Notes under the pieces: model-generated
What the model was told of the DNA's origin: nothing
Database searches by the model: none
The model's input: the letters and a program-made list of their open reading frames with translations, nothing else
Source of the DNA: DAOUJI01 sp965224415
GTDB taxonomy: Bacteria > Chloroflexota > Dehalococcoidia > Lucifugimonadales > JAGWBF01
Reading direction: 5' to 3'
Assembly (NCBI GenBank): GCA_965224415.1
Contig: CBDCZB010000005.1
Span: 496,001-560,000, forward strand
DNA length: 64,000 nucleotides
Position numbers and translations under genes: made by a program
Part shown: positions 38,795-47,412 of the stretch, piece after piece
How positions within the stretch are numbered: position 1 is the first letter of the stretch
Layout of the letters: the number at the start of each line of letters is the position of its first letter

Positions 38795-39103
38795 TCAACC
38801 CCAGCCGGACGGGGCGGGATCTCTTACGACGGCCTTGCTTGGCTGCTCCTCCGGCAGGAAGACGCAGCGGCATTCTCCGATGGAGTCGACGATGAGCCAG
38901 GGGTGGGTCAGGTAGGTCTTTTGCTGGTGGCTCTCGCCCGGCCACAAGATGTTGTAAAGCACCCTCTGGCCGGTGTAATCAATCCAGAAGACCTGCATGT
39001 GGCCCGACGTGCGGTTGATGAACTCCACCGTCGTCAAGGTCTCGGCCTCGATGGAACGCAGTGAGCTTTCCATCCCGCAGTCCAGCGCCTTAAGCTCTAA
39101 CAA
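38795..39103 (-). CDS. VHL beta-domain protein
   Basis: A 102-aa protein matching the von Hippel-Lindau beta domain. SLRSIEAETLTTVEFINRTS, QVFWIDYTGQRVLYNILWPGES and QKTYLTHPWLIVD follow the eukaryotic pattern of a beta sandwich that in VHL binds hydroxyproline peptides. Bacterial stand-alone forms exist with unknown role. There is no alpha domain for elongin binding. The start is TTG 39103 or ATG 39073; the family N-terminus favours the longer form slightly. Confidence 0.8.
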   Translation of the reverse strand: MLELKALDCGMESSLRSIEAETLTTVEFINRTSGHMQVFWIDYTGQRVLYNILWPGESHQQKTYLTHPWLIVDSIGECRCVFLPEEQPSKAVVRDPAPSGWG

Positions 39104-39118
39104 CGGCGACCTTTCCTA

Positions 39119-39170
39119 ATCCCCCTCTCCCTCAGGGAGAGGGTTGGAGTGAGGGCGTCTCCCTGACCCA
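39119..39170. repeat. Intergenic inverted repeat
   Basis: CCCTCTCCCTCAGGGAGAGGG near 39123 is a palindrome, followed by TTGGAGTGAGGG, a common intergenic repeat form that resembles the pieces at 1555 and 21140. Confidence 0.5.
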
Positions 39171-39192
39171 GACGTTGCGAATGGAGTAGTAA

Positions 39193-39765
39193 ATGGACGT
39201 TGTCAGCTTTATCTCCCAGAGCCTCAGCCAGGCGCAGCAGCGGCTTCTGGCCACCTGCGACGGACTCACCGACGAGCAGTTGGCGTGGCGTCCGGCGCCC
39301 CACGCCAACTGCATAGGTTTCATTCTCTGGCATGTTGGACGTGCCGAGGACCGCGTCGTAAGCCGTCTCCAACCGTCGGCACCCGACCTCTGGGAGGCGC
39401 AGGGTTGGCGGCTGAGGTTCGGCCAGCCCGCCGAGTCCCCCGACCCTGGAGATAGGCCCGGCCTTCACGCCCTCCCCATTCCTGGTGTAGACACCCTCGT
39501 GGCTTATCTGGAAGCGGCTTACGCCAGGACGATGGACTACGTAAAGACCCTGACTCCTGACGCCCTGGACGCGGCCATAGACGGGGAGCGCACCTGCGGC
39601 GCTATACTCAGGCATCTGGTCACCCACAAGAACAACCATCACGGCCAGGTCGACTACCTGCGCGGCCTCCAGGATCCGGGTTGGGACCTCCCCCCCTGGC
39701 ACCGGCATGGTCCAGCGTTAAGCCCTACACCAGGGGCAGGCCCTCTTCGGCCCGGATCGTGTTGA
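39193..39765 (+). CDS. DinB-superfamily protein
   Basis: A 190-aa four-helix-bundle protein of the DinB/YfiT superfamily. Conserved histidines appear in ILWHVGRAED and in HKNNHHGQVDYLRGL, the usual metal-binding set of thiol-dependent transferases. The ATG at 39193 has GGAG upstream. The C-terminal 14 residues overlap the convergent epimerase gene by 41 bases. Some family members are thiol-S-transferases for mycothiol or bacillithiol; the cosubstrate here is unknown. Confidence 0.85.
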   Translation: MDVVSFISQSLSQAQQRLLATCDGLTDEQLAWRPAPHANCIGFILWHVGRAEDRVVSRLQPSAPDLWEAQGWRLRFGQPAESPDPGDRPGLHALPIPGVDTLVAYLEAAYARTMDYVKTLTPDALDAAIDGERTCGAILRHLVTHKNNHHGQVDYLRGLQDPGWDLPPWHRHGPALSPTPGAGPLRPGSC

Positions 39766-40657
39766 TTATCTCCCGCACGGTCTCTGGGTAGGGTTTGTAT
39801 TCAAGCTCGAACTCCGACAGCAGCCGACTGTTGTCGATGAGATAGTTGGAAGACTGCTCGAACCCGCCCTCATCCTCGAAGCTGATCTGGGCGTCGGGCA
39901 GGTAGCCCCGGACCATGTCCGCGATGTCAGATATGCTGATCGGAGTTCCGCCCGAGTTGTACAGGTTGTATTTGGTGGAAGCGGCCATGCTCACCCGCAC
40001 GAACACCTCGGAGATGTCCTCCACGTATATGGGCGTCCTCATCCTCGTCTTGAAAGGAAGCGTTACGGGCAGGCCCCTAGCGGGCAGGGTGATGCACTGT
40101 ACGTGGTCCACGGAGCCCCGCGCCTTGTCCGGGCCGGCCACGTTGGCCGGGCGTATTCCCACTATATCCAGGCCGTAGTTGGACCTGTACAACTGGGCCT
40201 GGAACTCGTTGAACTGCTTGTGTCTTGCGTACTGGGTGACCCCGTAGACCGGATCGTCCTCGTTGACCGTCTTGTCTCCGAAATGGGACTGATCTCCGGT
40301 GGTGGCCAGGGAGCTGGCGTAGACGACTTTGCCCACCCCGCACAATCTGGCCGCTTCGAAGCAGTTGTCCATGCCCACGACGTTGATGAGCAAGTTCTTG
40401 CGGGGTTCCACCTCTCCGCCGCCGACGATGTAGGACAGGTTTATGACCCGGTCAGGCCTGGCCTCGATGGTCGCCCTGAGTACGTCCTCGAACTGGGTTA
40501 CGTCGCCTCGGACGTAGGTCAGCCTGTCCTCCATGTCCGGATAGGAGGTCCTGAGGGGGCCTATGTCCATGCAGACCACGTCCTCTCCTCGCTCCAGCAG
40601 CCGCCTGATGACCCTGACGCCGATGAACCCGGCGCCTCCAATTACTAGCGTCGTCAC
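39725..40657 (-). CDS. NAD-dependent epimerase/dehydratase (extended SDR)
   Basis: A 310-aa extended SDR. GGAGFIG at the N-terminus binds the dinucleotide, Asp32 (VCMDIG) suggests NAD, and the active site is YARHK with upstream Ser in ASSLATTGD. These enzymes act on nucleotide sugars or similar substrates. No other sugar-nucleotide genes are nearby, so the pathway cannot be named. It is divergent from the PLD-NTPase gene and convergent with the DinB gene. Confidence 0.92.
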   Translation of the reverse strand: MTTLVIGGAGFIGVRVIRRLLERGEDVVCMDIGPLRTSYPDMEDRLTYVRGDVTQFEDVLRATIEARPDRVINLSYIVGGGEVEPRKNLLINVVGMDNCFEAARLCGVGKVVYASSLATTGDQSHFGDKTVNEDDPVYGVTQYARHKQFNEFQAQLYRSNYGLDIVGIRPANVAGPDKARGSVDHVQCITLPARGLPVTLPFKTRMRTPIYVEDISEVFVRVSMAASTKYNLYNSGGTPISISDIADMVRGYLPDAQISFEDEGGFEQSSNYLIDNSRLLSEFELEYKPYPETVREIINTIRAEEGLPLV

Positions 40658-40775
40658 TATGCCGTCTCCTTTTCGGCGAGGCGTCCTTGGCTGCTTCGGC
40701 CGCAGACCTGCCCCGCTCCAAAATTCCCTGCCTATTATATGACAACGGACGCCCGTGTAATTACGAGTGAGACGT

Positions 40776-40781
40776 TATAAT
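40776..40781 (+). promoter_or_regulatory. Putative -10 box of the PLD-NTPase gene
   Basis: A consensus TATAAT lies about 60 bases upstream of the ATG at 40842. The -35 region 17 bases upstream is weak, so an activator or an extended element may be needed. Confidence 0.5.
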
Positions 40782-41017
40782 AGAGTGAGCATTCATGAAG
40801 TTATAGGGTTCTTACATCTACCTAATTTGGAAGAACGAAATATGACAAATCCACTGTTTACGGAATCCGATGGAGAAGGTAGAGGTCAATCCGCCCTAAG
40901 ATTGGATGACGGAACCGGACTCCGAGTTGTAAAAGCTGGATTCAAGAGCGAAGAGCAGTTTACCTGGGACCTGTTTGCAGGCTACGACCAGCTACGGGTC
41001 TTGACCTACTCATCTAG

Positions 41018-41829
41018 GGCCTGTTCACACTAACGCAACGCATCGACTATAAGAGTGAGTAGGATGAAGCCTAGGAAGAGCACATCCAGCTTCTCGAAGC
41101 GAGAGAAGATACGGCGAAAGCCCTTCAATCGCCGGAACAAGCGCTCAACTTCGTTGCGTCTCTTGTACATCTCCATGTCGTACGTCCATGGGGAGAACCG
41201 TGTCGAGGACGGCGGAACGACGGGAGTGAATCCCAGCGCCAATGCGAGTTGGCGTGTCTCGTTGCCCTCGTATGCACGATCCATCACTATAGACAAGTTC
41301 TCTCGCTGTGGCCCAAGACGGTTGAGCAGCTTGCGTCCTTCAGGCGCGTCGTGGGCTTGTCCGGCGGAGAGGGAGAACATCAGAGCCGTTCGAGCATCTG
41401 CGGCAACCATATGAATCTTGGTGGTCCATCCTCCCCGGGACTTGCCGATGGACTGCGGTCCGTTTTTTTTAACGCGCCCGTGCCATCGGGATGCACCTTG
41501 ACAATCGTGCTGTCCACCGAAACCGCCTCGATATTGATGCGCACTATCTGCTCTCGTTGAAGGTGTTCGAACACCCGATTGAGGACTCCGTTTTTGGACC
41601 AGCGGTTCATGCGGGTATAGACTGTGTGCCAGGAGCCAAACCTCGGAGGCAAGCCCCGCCACTTGCAACCATGCTCGGCGACGTACAGAATTGCGTTGAG
41701 GACTTGGAGGTTCGACATGCTCACGTTGCCGCGTTGCACCGGCAGACAAGGAGCTATTCGTTCGTATTGAGCTTCTGTAAGTTCCATCCTCCAATGATAT
41801 CATATTCAACCCAATAGTGTGAACAGGCC
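41018..41829 (-). mobile_element. IS5-family (IS427-like) insertion sequence, copy B
   Basis: An 812-bp copy with terminal repeats GGCCTGTTCACACTA and flanking CTAG duplications (41014-41017, 41830-41833). It interrupts the PLD-NTPase gene after codon 58. Its sequence is the same as copy A in the parts compared, apart from one base in the terminal repeat. Confidence 0.95.
41030..41787 (-). CDS. IS5/IS427 transposase, orfA-orfB frameshift (copy B)
   Basis: Same two-frame transposase as copy A: orfA from 41787, orfB ending at 41030, joined at an eight-A run (41463-41470 on the plus strand). Protein text is identical to copy A. An apparent longer orfB running into the host gene is an artefact. 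Confidence 0.88.
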
Positions 41830-43714
41830 CTAGTATCAATGCCATCGTCAGGATGTTGGACCAATTCTCTTTCAGCACTTTTGAATGCGTGTTCGGATGT
41901 GAAGGTACACTGAGGGAAATCAAAACAATCCTGGCGTTCCAGAAGGTGGTGGTTGGGGACACCCGTGCTGCCATCATGGGGCTGAAGGACGAACGACATC
42001 TTCATATCCTCAAAAAAGTCCATGCTGGACAAGCCCATTTTATGGTGCTTCGAAAGGGCGTTGCCCATGCTAAGCTGTACTTGTTGTCGGGTTCTGACGG
42101 GCGGAACCGTGTGATTGTCGGTTCCGCCAATTTGTCAGAGCAAGCGTTTTCCGGGAGGCAGCCTGAAACATTGGTGACCTTTGACAACGACGAAGCGGCC
42201 TGGAGTCACTACAACCGCATGTTCGATGACATTAGAGACTCGGCTTCGGATGAAATTCATCTGCCTGAAGACCGCATAAGTAACGCTGAAATTGAAATCG
42301 AGGACACACCAGTCGTTTCCGATCTATCTACCACTCTCCTTATCGAGGCACCGACCCCTACGGAATCCCAGTCATCGGTGCCAATGCAGATTGAACGAAT
42401 CGAAAAGGTAGCTGCTGTATTGGGACCACTAGTTTCCCCGGCAAGTCCGCCCATCCGCAATGGTATACAGAAGATTACCCCCGATATCAAGCGAGTAATC
42501 AGTCGGATACGTTTGGTTAAGTCTGTTGCGGAGGCAGACAATCCCTATTTTTCTATCAACAGAACCAATCACATGGCTTTGCTGTCCGGTGAGCCGTTCC
42601 GGTTGGAATGGGACCATAAGCTGGTGAAGAGGGACGCTGAGCTGTTGCTGGACTATTTCCAGAACTATGACGGTGCATTTGAAGGCGACGTAGCCTTCTT
42701 ACAGCGCGACTACTTTATCTTAGCGTCCTGGCTGTACTTCTCTCCGTTCCTTTGCGATGTGCGCTCACTGGCGTTGTTGCATGGCAGTGATGTGATCCGC
42801 TTCCCTGTGTTCGCCATAGTGTTCGGGAAGTCAAACTGTGGCAAGACCAGCTTGGTGGACACATTGATGACATCCATGTTCGGCTATGCCCCAACTATAG
42901 AGAAAGGGGGCTTCACAAGGGCGCAGCTACGGGGGTTACAACATGGTCGCAAACGCCTTCCAGTCGTATTCGACGATATCGGACGTAGGCCCTTCAATAC
43001 TCACGGTAAAGAAATGATCAAGGACGAATTGCATCCGGCTGTAGAGGAATACCCGGGATTCATCCTGTCCATGAATGCGGATCCCCAGTCCTTCCCTGAT
43101 GAAGTGGTCAAGCGCAGCATGCTGATATACACCACCACCGCTTTGCCCCAACACGACGAGGCATTACGGCTGCGGTTGCAGGGCAAGGTACAGGAGATGA
43201 AGAGCGGCTTAACCGGCCATCTTTACCGACGCTACCTAACTACCGTCATGGATCAGTTGGACGAAGAACCGCTTCCTGGGGACTGGCTGCACCTTTCATC
43301 AGGAGTGCTAAGCGAGATTTTATCTGAATTCGTTGTCGGAACTGCTCCAAACTGGTGTCAACCAGTGACGTGGCTGGCATATGCCGAGAAACGGTACGAC
43401 CGAGTCAAAACCCGTCTCATCAACCTGCTCCGAGAATCAGTCCGTGCGAAGACTGAGGGGGAGGCACCCAATGGTTGGATGATTGACGGCGATAAGGTCA
43501 TAATTTGGGAGCAAAGGGACGCCTTCAACAGAGGTGGTTTTGACTGGGAGGATGTTCCCTCCTTTCTTATCGATGCAGACGCCAGCATTGGCAACCGCAC
43601 AGTGTTGTACCTAGACAAGTTGGAGGCGTTTCTAGGACAGCGTCTGAGTAGACAGTATCGATGGTGGAAACCTTGGCGCCGGGACTGATTAGTGGCTGGA
43701 TGAAGACGTTGAAC

Positions 43715-43746
43715 ATCAGGGCCGACAGAGCGGCCCTGATTTTTTT
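43715..43746 (+). terminator. Intrinsic terminator of the PLD-NTPase gene
   Basis: ATCAGGGCCG (43715-43724) and CGGCCCTGAT (43731-43740) make a perfect 10-bp stem with a 6-base loop, followed directly by TTTTTT. It is a textbook intrinsic terminator 27 bases after the stop. Confidence 0.92.
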
Positions 43747-43867
43747 GTAATACCAATGTGCTGGGCGGCATTGAGTTGGGATAGAGGTTGAAGAATAGCG
43801 AGCCCTAATGGGCAATAACACTTAGCTACGCGTCCCGCGGTCTAATCTGCCGGTACCGCGTTGGAGG

Positions 43868-44488
43868 TTACACCAATTTTTCCGGCAGCTCAGGATTCGG
43901 AAGAGCTTTCCGGTAAGCTTCACGTTCAGCCATCACCTTGTCGTATTCATCCTTGTGGTGTTTTTCTATCATGCGTCGCACTTCGTGTACGTAGCCCAGC
44001 CATGCGCGGGCGTATTCCGTTAGAGCTTCCTCACGGGGATTAGAGCCGATCCCCAATTCGTAGTCCCTCTCGTGCCGTTGAAGGATCCACTCTTTATGGT
44101 CGGCCAATCGGTGGTTGAATCCCTTGACATCGCCCTCGCTTGACCATAAATCAACCATTTCAAATTCGTCCCGGCCATTCCTTCTGAGGTAATCGCTCTG
44201 GTAGTTGAAAATTCCCCACCGTTCCGGGGTAATGGTTTTCACCCAATCTCGTGCGTCCTCGAGGCCATAAGTCACCCAGTCTGGCTCGATTAACGGGTTC
44301 GCGGCGGACCGGGCGAGCCGCTCGACTTGCGTGTATACGCTGTCGGTCGCCGGTTGATTTACGGCCCTTTTATGGATAGAAACACAGTGTTCCAAAGTCT
44401 CTCTACACACTTGGGAAACATTGATAGCAGGTTTAATTTGCTTGACTCGTTGCAGGAGTTCATTTGGAACATTGACTCCTATTCGCAT
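43868..44488 (-). CDS. RHH-type DNA-binding protein with unknown C-terminal domain
   Basis: A 206-aa protein. Residues 1-37 (MRIGVNVPNELLQRVKQ ... NVSQVCRETLEHC) have the pattern of a CcdA/CopG-like ribbon-helix-helix domain. The remaining 170 residues are charged, Trp- and Arg-rich, and unrecognised. The promoter carries an inverted repeat, so autoregulation is likely. It is convergent with the PLD-NTPase gene, separated by that gene's terminator. It could be an antitoxin-like regulator, but no toxin gene is beside it on the same strand. It may belong to the same transferred unit. Confidence 0.6.
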   Translation of the reverse strand: MRIGVNVPNELLQRVKQIKPAINVSQVCRETLEHCVSIHKRAVNQPATDSVYTQVERLARSAANPLIEPDWVTYGLEDARDWVKTITPERWGIFNYQSDYLRRNGRDEFEMVDLWSSEGDVKGFNHRLADHKEWILQRHERDYELGIGSNPREEALTEYARAWLGYVHEVRRMIEKHHKDEYDKVMAEREAYRKALPNPELPEKLV

Positions 44489-44500
44489 TTCCTTCTCCCG

Positions 44501-44546
44501 TCGTATGTATTAAAAATAGTAGAACATACGACATATGACGTGTCAA
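44501..44546 (-). promoter_or_regulatory. Promoter/operator of the RHH-type gene
   Basis: On the minus strand TTGACA (44541-44546) and TACTAT (44516-44521) are 19 bases apart. TCGTATGT (44501-44508) and ACATACGA (44524-44531) form a perfect 8-bp inverted repeat with a 15-base spacer enclosing the -10 box. This layout fits repression by the encoded RHH protein. Confidence 0.7.
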
Positions 44547-44655
44547 TAGCTTAATGCCGGTTTAGCCATGTCCCCCGTTTACCTCCTAGGGGATTTCGGA
44601 CTACACTAAGGGCTGTTTGCAATCCAGGCGCTGTCGGAGTTTCGTAAGGGGGAAC

Positions 44656-45663
44656 GTGGTTTCTAAGTTGGGGGCGTCTTTGAATGGGGCGGCGGTGGTG
44701 GCTGAGGGTCTGGTTCGCCACTTTGGCGACGTACGAGCCGTAGACGGGATAGACCTGTCGGTGGCTAAAGGGGAGATATACGGGTTTCTGGGTCCCAACG
44801 GCGCCGGAAAGACCACCCTCATCCGCATGTTCACAACCCTGTTGGAGCCTACCGGCGGTGCTGCCTACGTAGCTGGCCTGGACGTGGTGGACAAAGCGCA
44901 GGAAGTCCGGCTGCGCATCGGTGCGGCTCTCCAGGAGGCGGCGTTGGACAACCGCCAGACGGGCCACGAGCTTCTCAGGCTCCAAGGACGGCTCTACGGG
45001 CTGACCAGAGCGGAGATCGACCAGCGGCTCAGGGAGCTGTCGCCCCTTATAGACTTCGGCGCCGCAATGGACCGGCTCATCGGGACATATTCGGGAGGCA
45101 TGAAACGTCGGCTTGACTTGGCCGCTGCCCTCATACACAACCCGTCCGTGCTCTTCCTAGACGAGCCCACCTCCGGGCTGGACCCTGTCAGCCGAGTCCG
45201 GGTATGGGAGGAAGTGCGCCGAATCAACCAGGAGGATGGAGTGACCATATTCCTGACCACCCAATACCTGGAAGAGGCAGACGAGCTGGCGGACAGGGTG
45301 GGCATCATAAGCCACGGCAAATTGGCGGTTGAAGGTCCTCCCTCCGAGCTTAAGAGGTCCATAGGAAACGACGTTATCATCGTCACTATAGCCGGGCCCG
45401 ACGTAGGGGGAGACCTGGAGGGGGCCAAGCTGGCCCTTCTGGGGATTGACGGAATCAAGAGAGTGGACAACCGGGGAGTCGAACTCACCATAGCCGTCGA
45501 AAACGGCGCTTCGTCCATAGGGAACGTGGCCCTGGCGTTGGCTCAGGCGGGCGTGAGCGTAAGGGAAATAACTCTGCGGACTCCCACTCTCGACGACGTG
45601 TTCATGCAGGTCACAGGAGCTCGGATGAGTCCGGAGGATGAATCGGAGGAATTAGAGACATGA
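44656..45663 (+). CDS. ABC exporter ATP-binding protein (DrrA-like)
   Basis: A 335-aa ATPase of the drug-resistance DrrA class. It shows Walker A GPNGAGKT, signature YSGGMKRR, Walker B VLFLDEP followed by TSGLDP, and a C-terminal domain with LDDVFMQVTGA. The GTG at 44656 behind AAGGGGG is chosen over an upstream frame. It overlaps the permease gene by four bases (ATGA). DrrAB-type pairs export lipophilic molecules. A MarR gene lies shortly downstream and may regulate the pair. Confidence 0.92.
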   Translation: MVSKLGASLNGAAVVAEGLVRHFGDVRAVDGIDLSVAKGEIYGFLGPNGAGKTTLIRMFTTLLEPTGGAAYVAGLDVVDKAQEVRLRIGAALQEAALDNRQTGHELLRLQGRLYGLTRAEIDQRLRELSPLIDFGAAMDRLIGTYSGGMKRRLDLAAALIHNPSVLFLDEPTSGLDPVSRVRVWEEVRRINQEDGVTIFLTTQYLEEADELADRVGIISHGKLAVEGPPSELKRSIGNDVIIVTIAGPDVGGDLEGAKLALLGIDGIKRVDNRGVELTIAVENGASSIGNVALALAQAGVSVREITLRTPTLDDVFMQVTGARMSPEDESEELET

Positions 45664-46466
45664 CCGTCGCCGCCTCAACCGCCAGGGCTATACGCGCCAG
45701 GCGCACAGGATTTCACACCGACGTTTTCGCCGTGTCGGTGCGGGCCCTCAAGTCCATCCAGCGGGACCCAGAATCGGTCCTGCCGGGCCTGATCGTTCCG
45801 GTCTTCTTCTTTGCGGCCATCGTAGGCGCCATGAAGGACTTGGCCGAGACTGTGCCGGGGGTAGACTACAAGGAGTTCCAAGTGCCCGTGGCCATCATCT
45901 TTGCCGTGACGGGCATCTCCAGGGCGGTCACTCTGGTCATCGACATCCAGTCGGGCTACTTCGACCGCCTTTCCATCAGTCCGGTGAACCGTCTGGCGCT
46001 GCTTCTCGGACACATGGTCGCCGACTTCGCCTTGGTGGTGGCGCTGACCATTCCCGTAATCATAATGGGGTTGATAATAGGAGTCGGGTTCGGGACCGGA
46101 TTCGGGGGTGCCTTGGTCTTCATCGTGCTCTCCGGTCTCTGGGGACTGGTCTTCACCGGCTTCCCCTACGCCATAGCCCTGAAAACGGGGAACCCGGCAG
46201 CGGTAAACACGACATGGCTCCTGTTCATGCCCTTCTCATTCCTGACCACCACCTTCTTGCCGAGAGAGGCAATGACGGGCTGGATGGCCGCCATCGCCCA
46301 GTATAATCCCGTGACCTACCTCTTGGACGCCCTTCGCTCACTGCTCTCCGACGGTTGGGACGGAATGACGCTGCTGCTAGGTTTCGGAGCCGTGGCGGGA
46401 GTGGGAGTGGTGAGCATGTCCCTGGCGATGCTCGCTCTGCGTTCCCGGGTGCGTCAAAGCAAGTAG
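45660..46466 (+). CDS. ABC-2 type permease (DrrB-like)
   Basis: A 268-aa ABC-2 family membrane protein with about six hydrophobic segments. RDPESVLPGLIVPVFFFAAIVGA near the start and FLPREAMTGWMAAIAQYNPVTYLLDALRSLL near the end are the typical daunorubicin-type permease features. It is translationally coupled to the ATPase gene and completes the exporter. Substrate unknown. Confidence 0.92.
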   Translation: MTVAASTARAIRARRTGFHTDVFAVSVRALKSIQRDPESVLPGLIVPVFFFAAIVGAMKDLAETVPGVDYKEFQVPVAIIFAVTGISRAVTLVIDIQSGYFDRLSISPVNRLALLLGHMVADFALVVALTIPVIIMGLIIGVGFGTGFGGALVFIVLSGLWGLVFTGFPYAIALKTGNPAAVNTTWLLFMPFSFLTTTFLPREAMTGWMAAIAQYNPVTYLLDALRSLLSDGWDGMTLLLGFGAVAGVGVVSMSLAMLALRSRVRQSK

Positions 46467-46491
46467 ACGCGACGGGGAAAGGAGATGCCCA

Positions 46492-46845
46492 ATGGTCTTG
46501 GCAGATGAACGGTGCACCGCCTGCCGCCCAGACTCACCCACTGTCACTGAGACCGAAGAAGCTGTCCTGGCGTCGCAGGTCCCAGACTGGGAGAAGGTGG
46601 AGAGGGGAGGCGTCCCACGTCTCCAGAGGCGGTTCAGGTTCAAGAATTTTACCCAGGCCATGGAGTTCGCGGTCAAAGTAGGAGAGGCGGCGGACGCGGA
46701 GGACCATCACCCGTTGATTACCGTGGAATGGGGACGGGCTTTGGTCGCCTGGTGGACCCATTCCATCAAGGGTCTCCACCGCAATGACTTCATAATGGCT
46801 TCCAAGACCGACGCAATATACATCACCCTCACTCAGAACGCTTGA
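46492..46845 (+). CDS. Pterin-4a-carbinolamine dehydratase
   Basis: A 117-aa protein with the dehydratase core AEDHHPLITVEWGRALVAWWTHSIKGLHRNDF, in which the EDHHP histidines and the later Trp-Thr-His are active-site positions. The enzyme dehydrates 4a-hydroxytetrahydropterin, usually to support pterin-dependent hydroxylases, and some forms work in molybdopterin or folate metabolism. No aromatic hydroxylase gene is nearby. It starts 25 bases after the permease with an AAGGAGAT site and is probably in its operon. The N-terminal 25 residues are an extension. Confidence 0.92.
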   Translation: MVLADERCTACRPDSPTVTETEEAVLASQVPDWEKVERGGVPRLQRRFRFKNFTQAMEFAVKVGEAADAEDHHPLITVEWGRALVAWWTHSIKGLHRNDFIMASKTDAIYITLTQNA

Positions 46846-46869
46846 CCCGGAGAGAATGACTCCGACGGC

Positions 46870-46921
46870 TTGTATAAGTCAGGGTTGTGATACTAATATT
46901 AAGCCACAGTGAATTCTGTGG
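46870..46921 (+). promoter_or_regulatory. Promoter and operator of the marR-like gene
   Basis: TTGTAT (46870-46875) and TAATAT (46894-46899) are 18 bases apart. CCACAG (46904-46909) and CTGTGG (46916-46921) form an inverted repeat with a 6-base spacer covering the expected transcription start and start codon. Autoregulation of the MarR protein is the simple reading. Confidence 0.65.
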
Positions 46922-47412
46922 TGGACCGAGAGACCGTGAAAGACGATTACAAGCAAGAGCTAACTAACCGGTTCGCGGCATCAGTGGAATACCTCAATAG
47001 CCGGGTGTACAGTGGGCGTCTGGACGAATGGCACGGGCTGGAGATGACCATTCCCCAGATTAAGACCGTAGTCCTCTTGGAACACATGGGTCCCTTGCGC
47101 ATGGGCAACATCTCAAATTATCTCGGTGGCGCCCCGTCCGCCACGACCGCCATTCTCGACCGTCTGGTGGAAAGAGAGATGGTGGAGCGGGTCTCGGACC
47201 CAAACGACCGCAGAGTCGTACTCTGCCAATTGACCGCCCAAGGACGGGCGGCGTGCGAACAGTTCTGGCGGATTGGACGGGAGCGAATTCAGGCGCTAGT
47301 GAATCTGATGGAATTGGGACAACTGGAAATGGCAGTTCAGGGGTTGGAACTGATTGTCCGGACAGAGAAAAAGGTCGTAGGAGAACTCGGCCAATCACAG
47401 TCCGTCGGCTAA
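46909..47412 (+). CDS. MarR-family transcriptional regulator
   Basis: A regulator of up to 167 aa with a winged helix-turn-helix: LLEHMGPLRMGNISNYLGGAPSATTAILDRLVEREMVERVSDPNDRRVVLCQLTAQG, the classic recognition helix and DxxDRR wing. Three GTG codons (46909, 46918, 46921) could start translation and none has a clear ribosome site, so the mRNA may be nearly leaderless. The likely target is its own promoter; control of the exporter upstream is possible. Confidence 0.9.
   Translation: MNSVVDRETVKDDYKQELTNRFAASVEYLNSRVYSGRLDEWHGLEMTIPQIKTVVLLEHMGPLRMGNISNYLGGAPSATTAILDRLVEREMVERVSDPNDRRVVLCQLTAQGRAACEQFWRIGRERIQALVNLMELGQLEMAVQGLELIVRTEKKVVGELGQSQSVG

Larger units (their letters stand above)
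40842..43688 (+). pseudogene. PLD-like nuclease / SF3-AAA NTPase fusion, split by IS5
   Basis: Removing IS5 copy B and one CTAG joins 40842-41017 to 41834-43688 into an uninterrupted 676-codon frame (LRVLTYSSSINAIVRML across the join). Residues about 25-195 form a phospholipase-D-like domain with HxK at His137/Lys139 and GSANLS at 155-160, a single half-site that would act as a dimer. Residues about 300-520 are a P-loop NTPase: Walker A GKSNCGKT (390-397), Walker B LPVVFDD (434-440), Asn473 sensor, Arg485/486, like SF3/AAA+ helicases. The C-terminus may be a winged helix. GC appears lower than in its neighbours. A defence role is a hypothesis. Confidence 0.8.

Noticed and set aside
40767..40841. 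An upstream GTG start for the PLD-NTPase gene
   Set aside because: It lies at the -10 box itself; ATG 40842 with an upstream GGAAG is more likely.
41788..41977. An extended IS5 orfB starting in the host gene
   Set aside because: It crosses the element boundary and is out of frame with known transposase N-termini.
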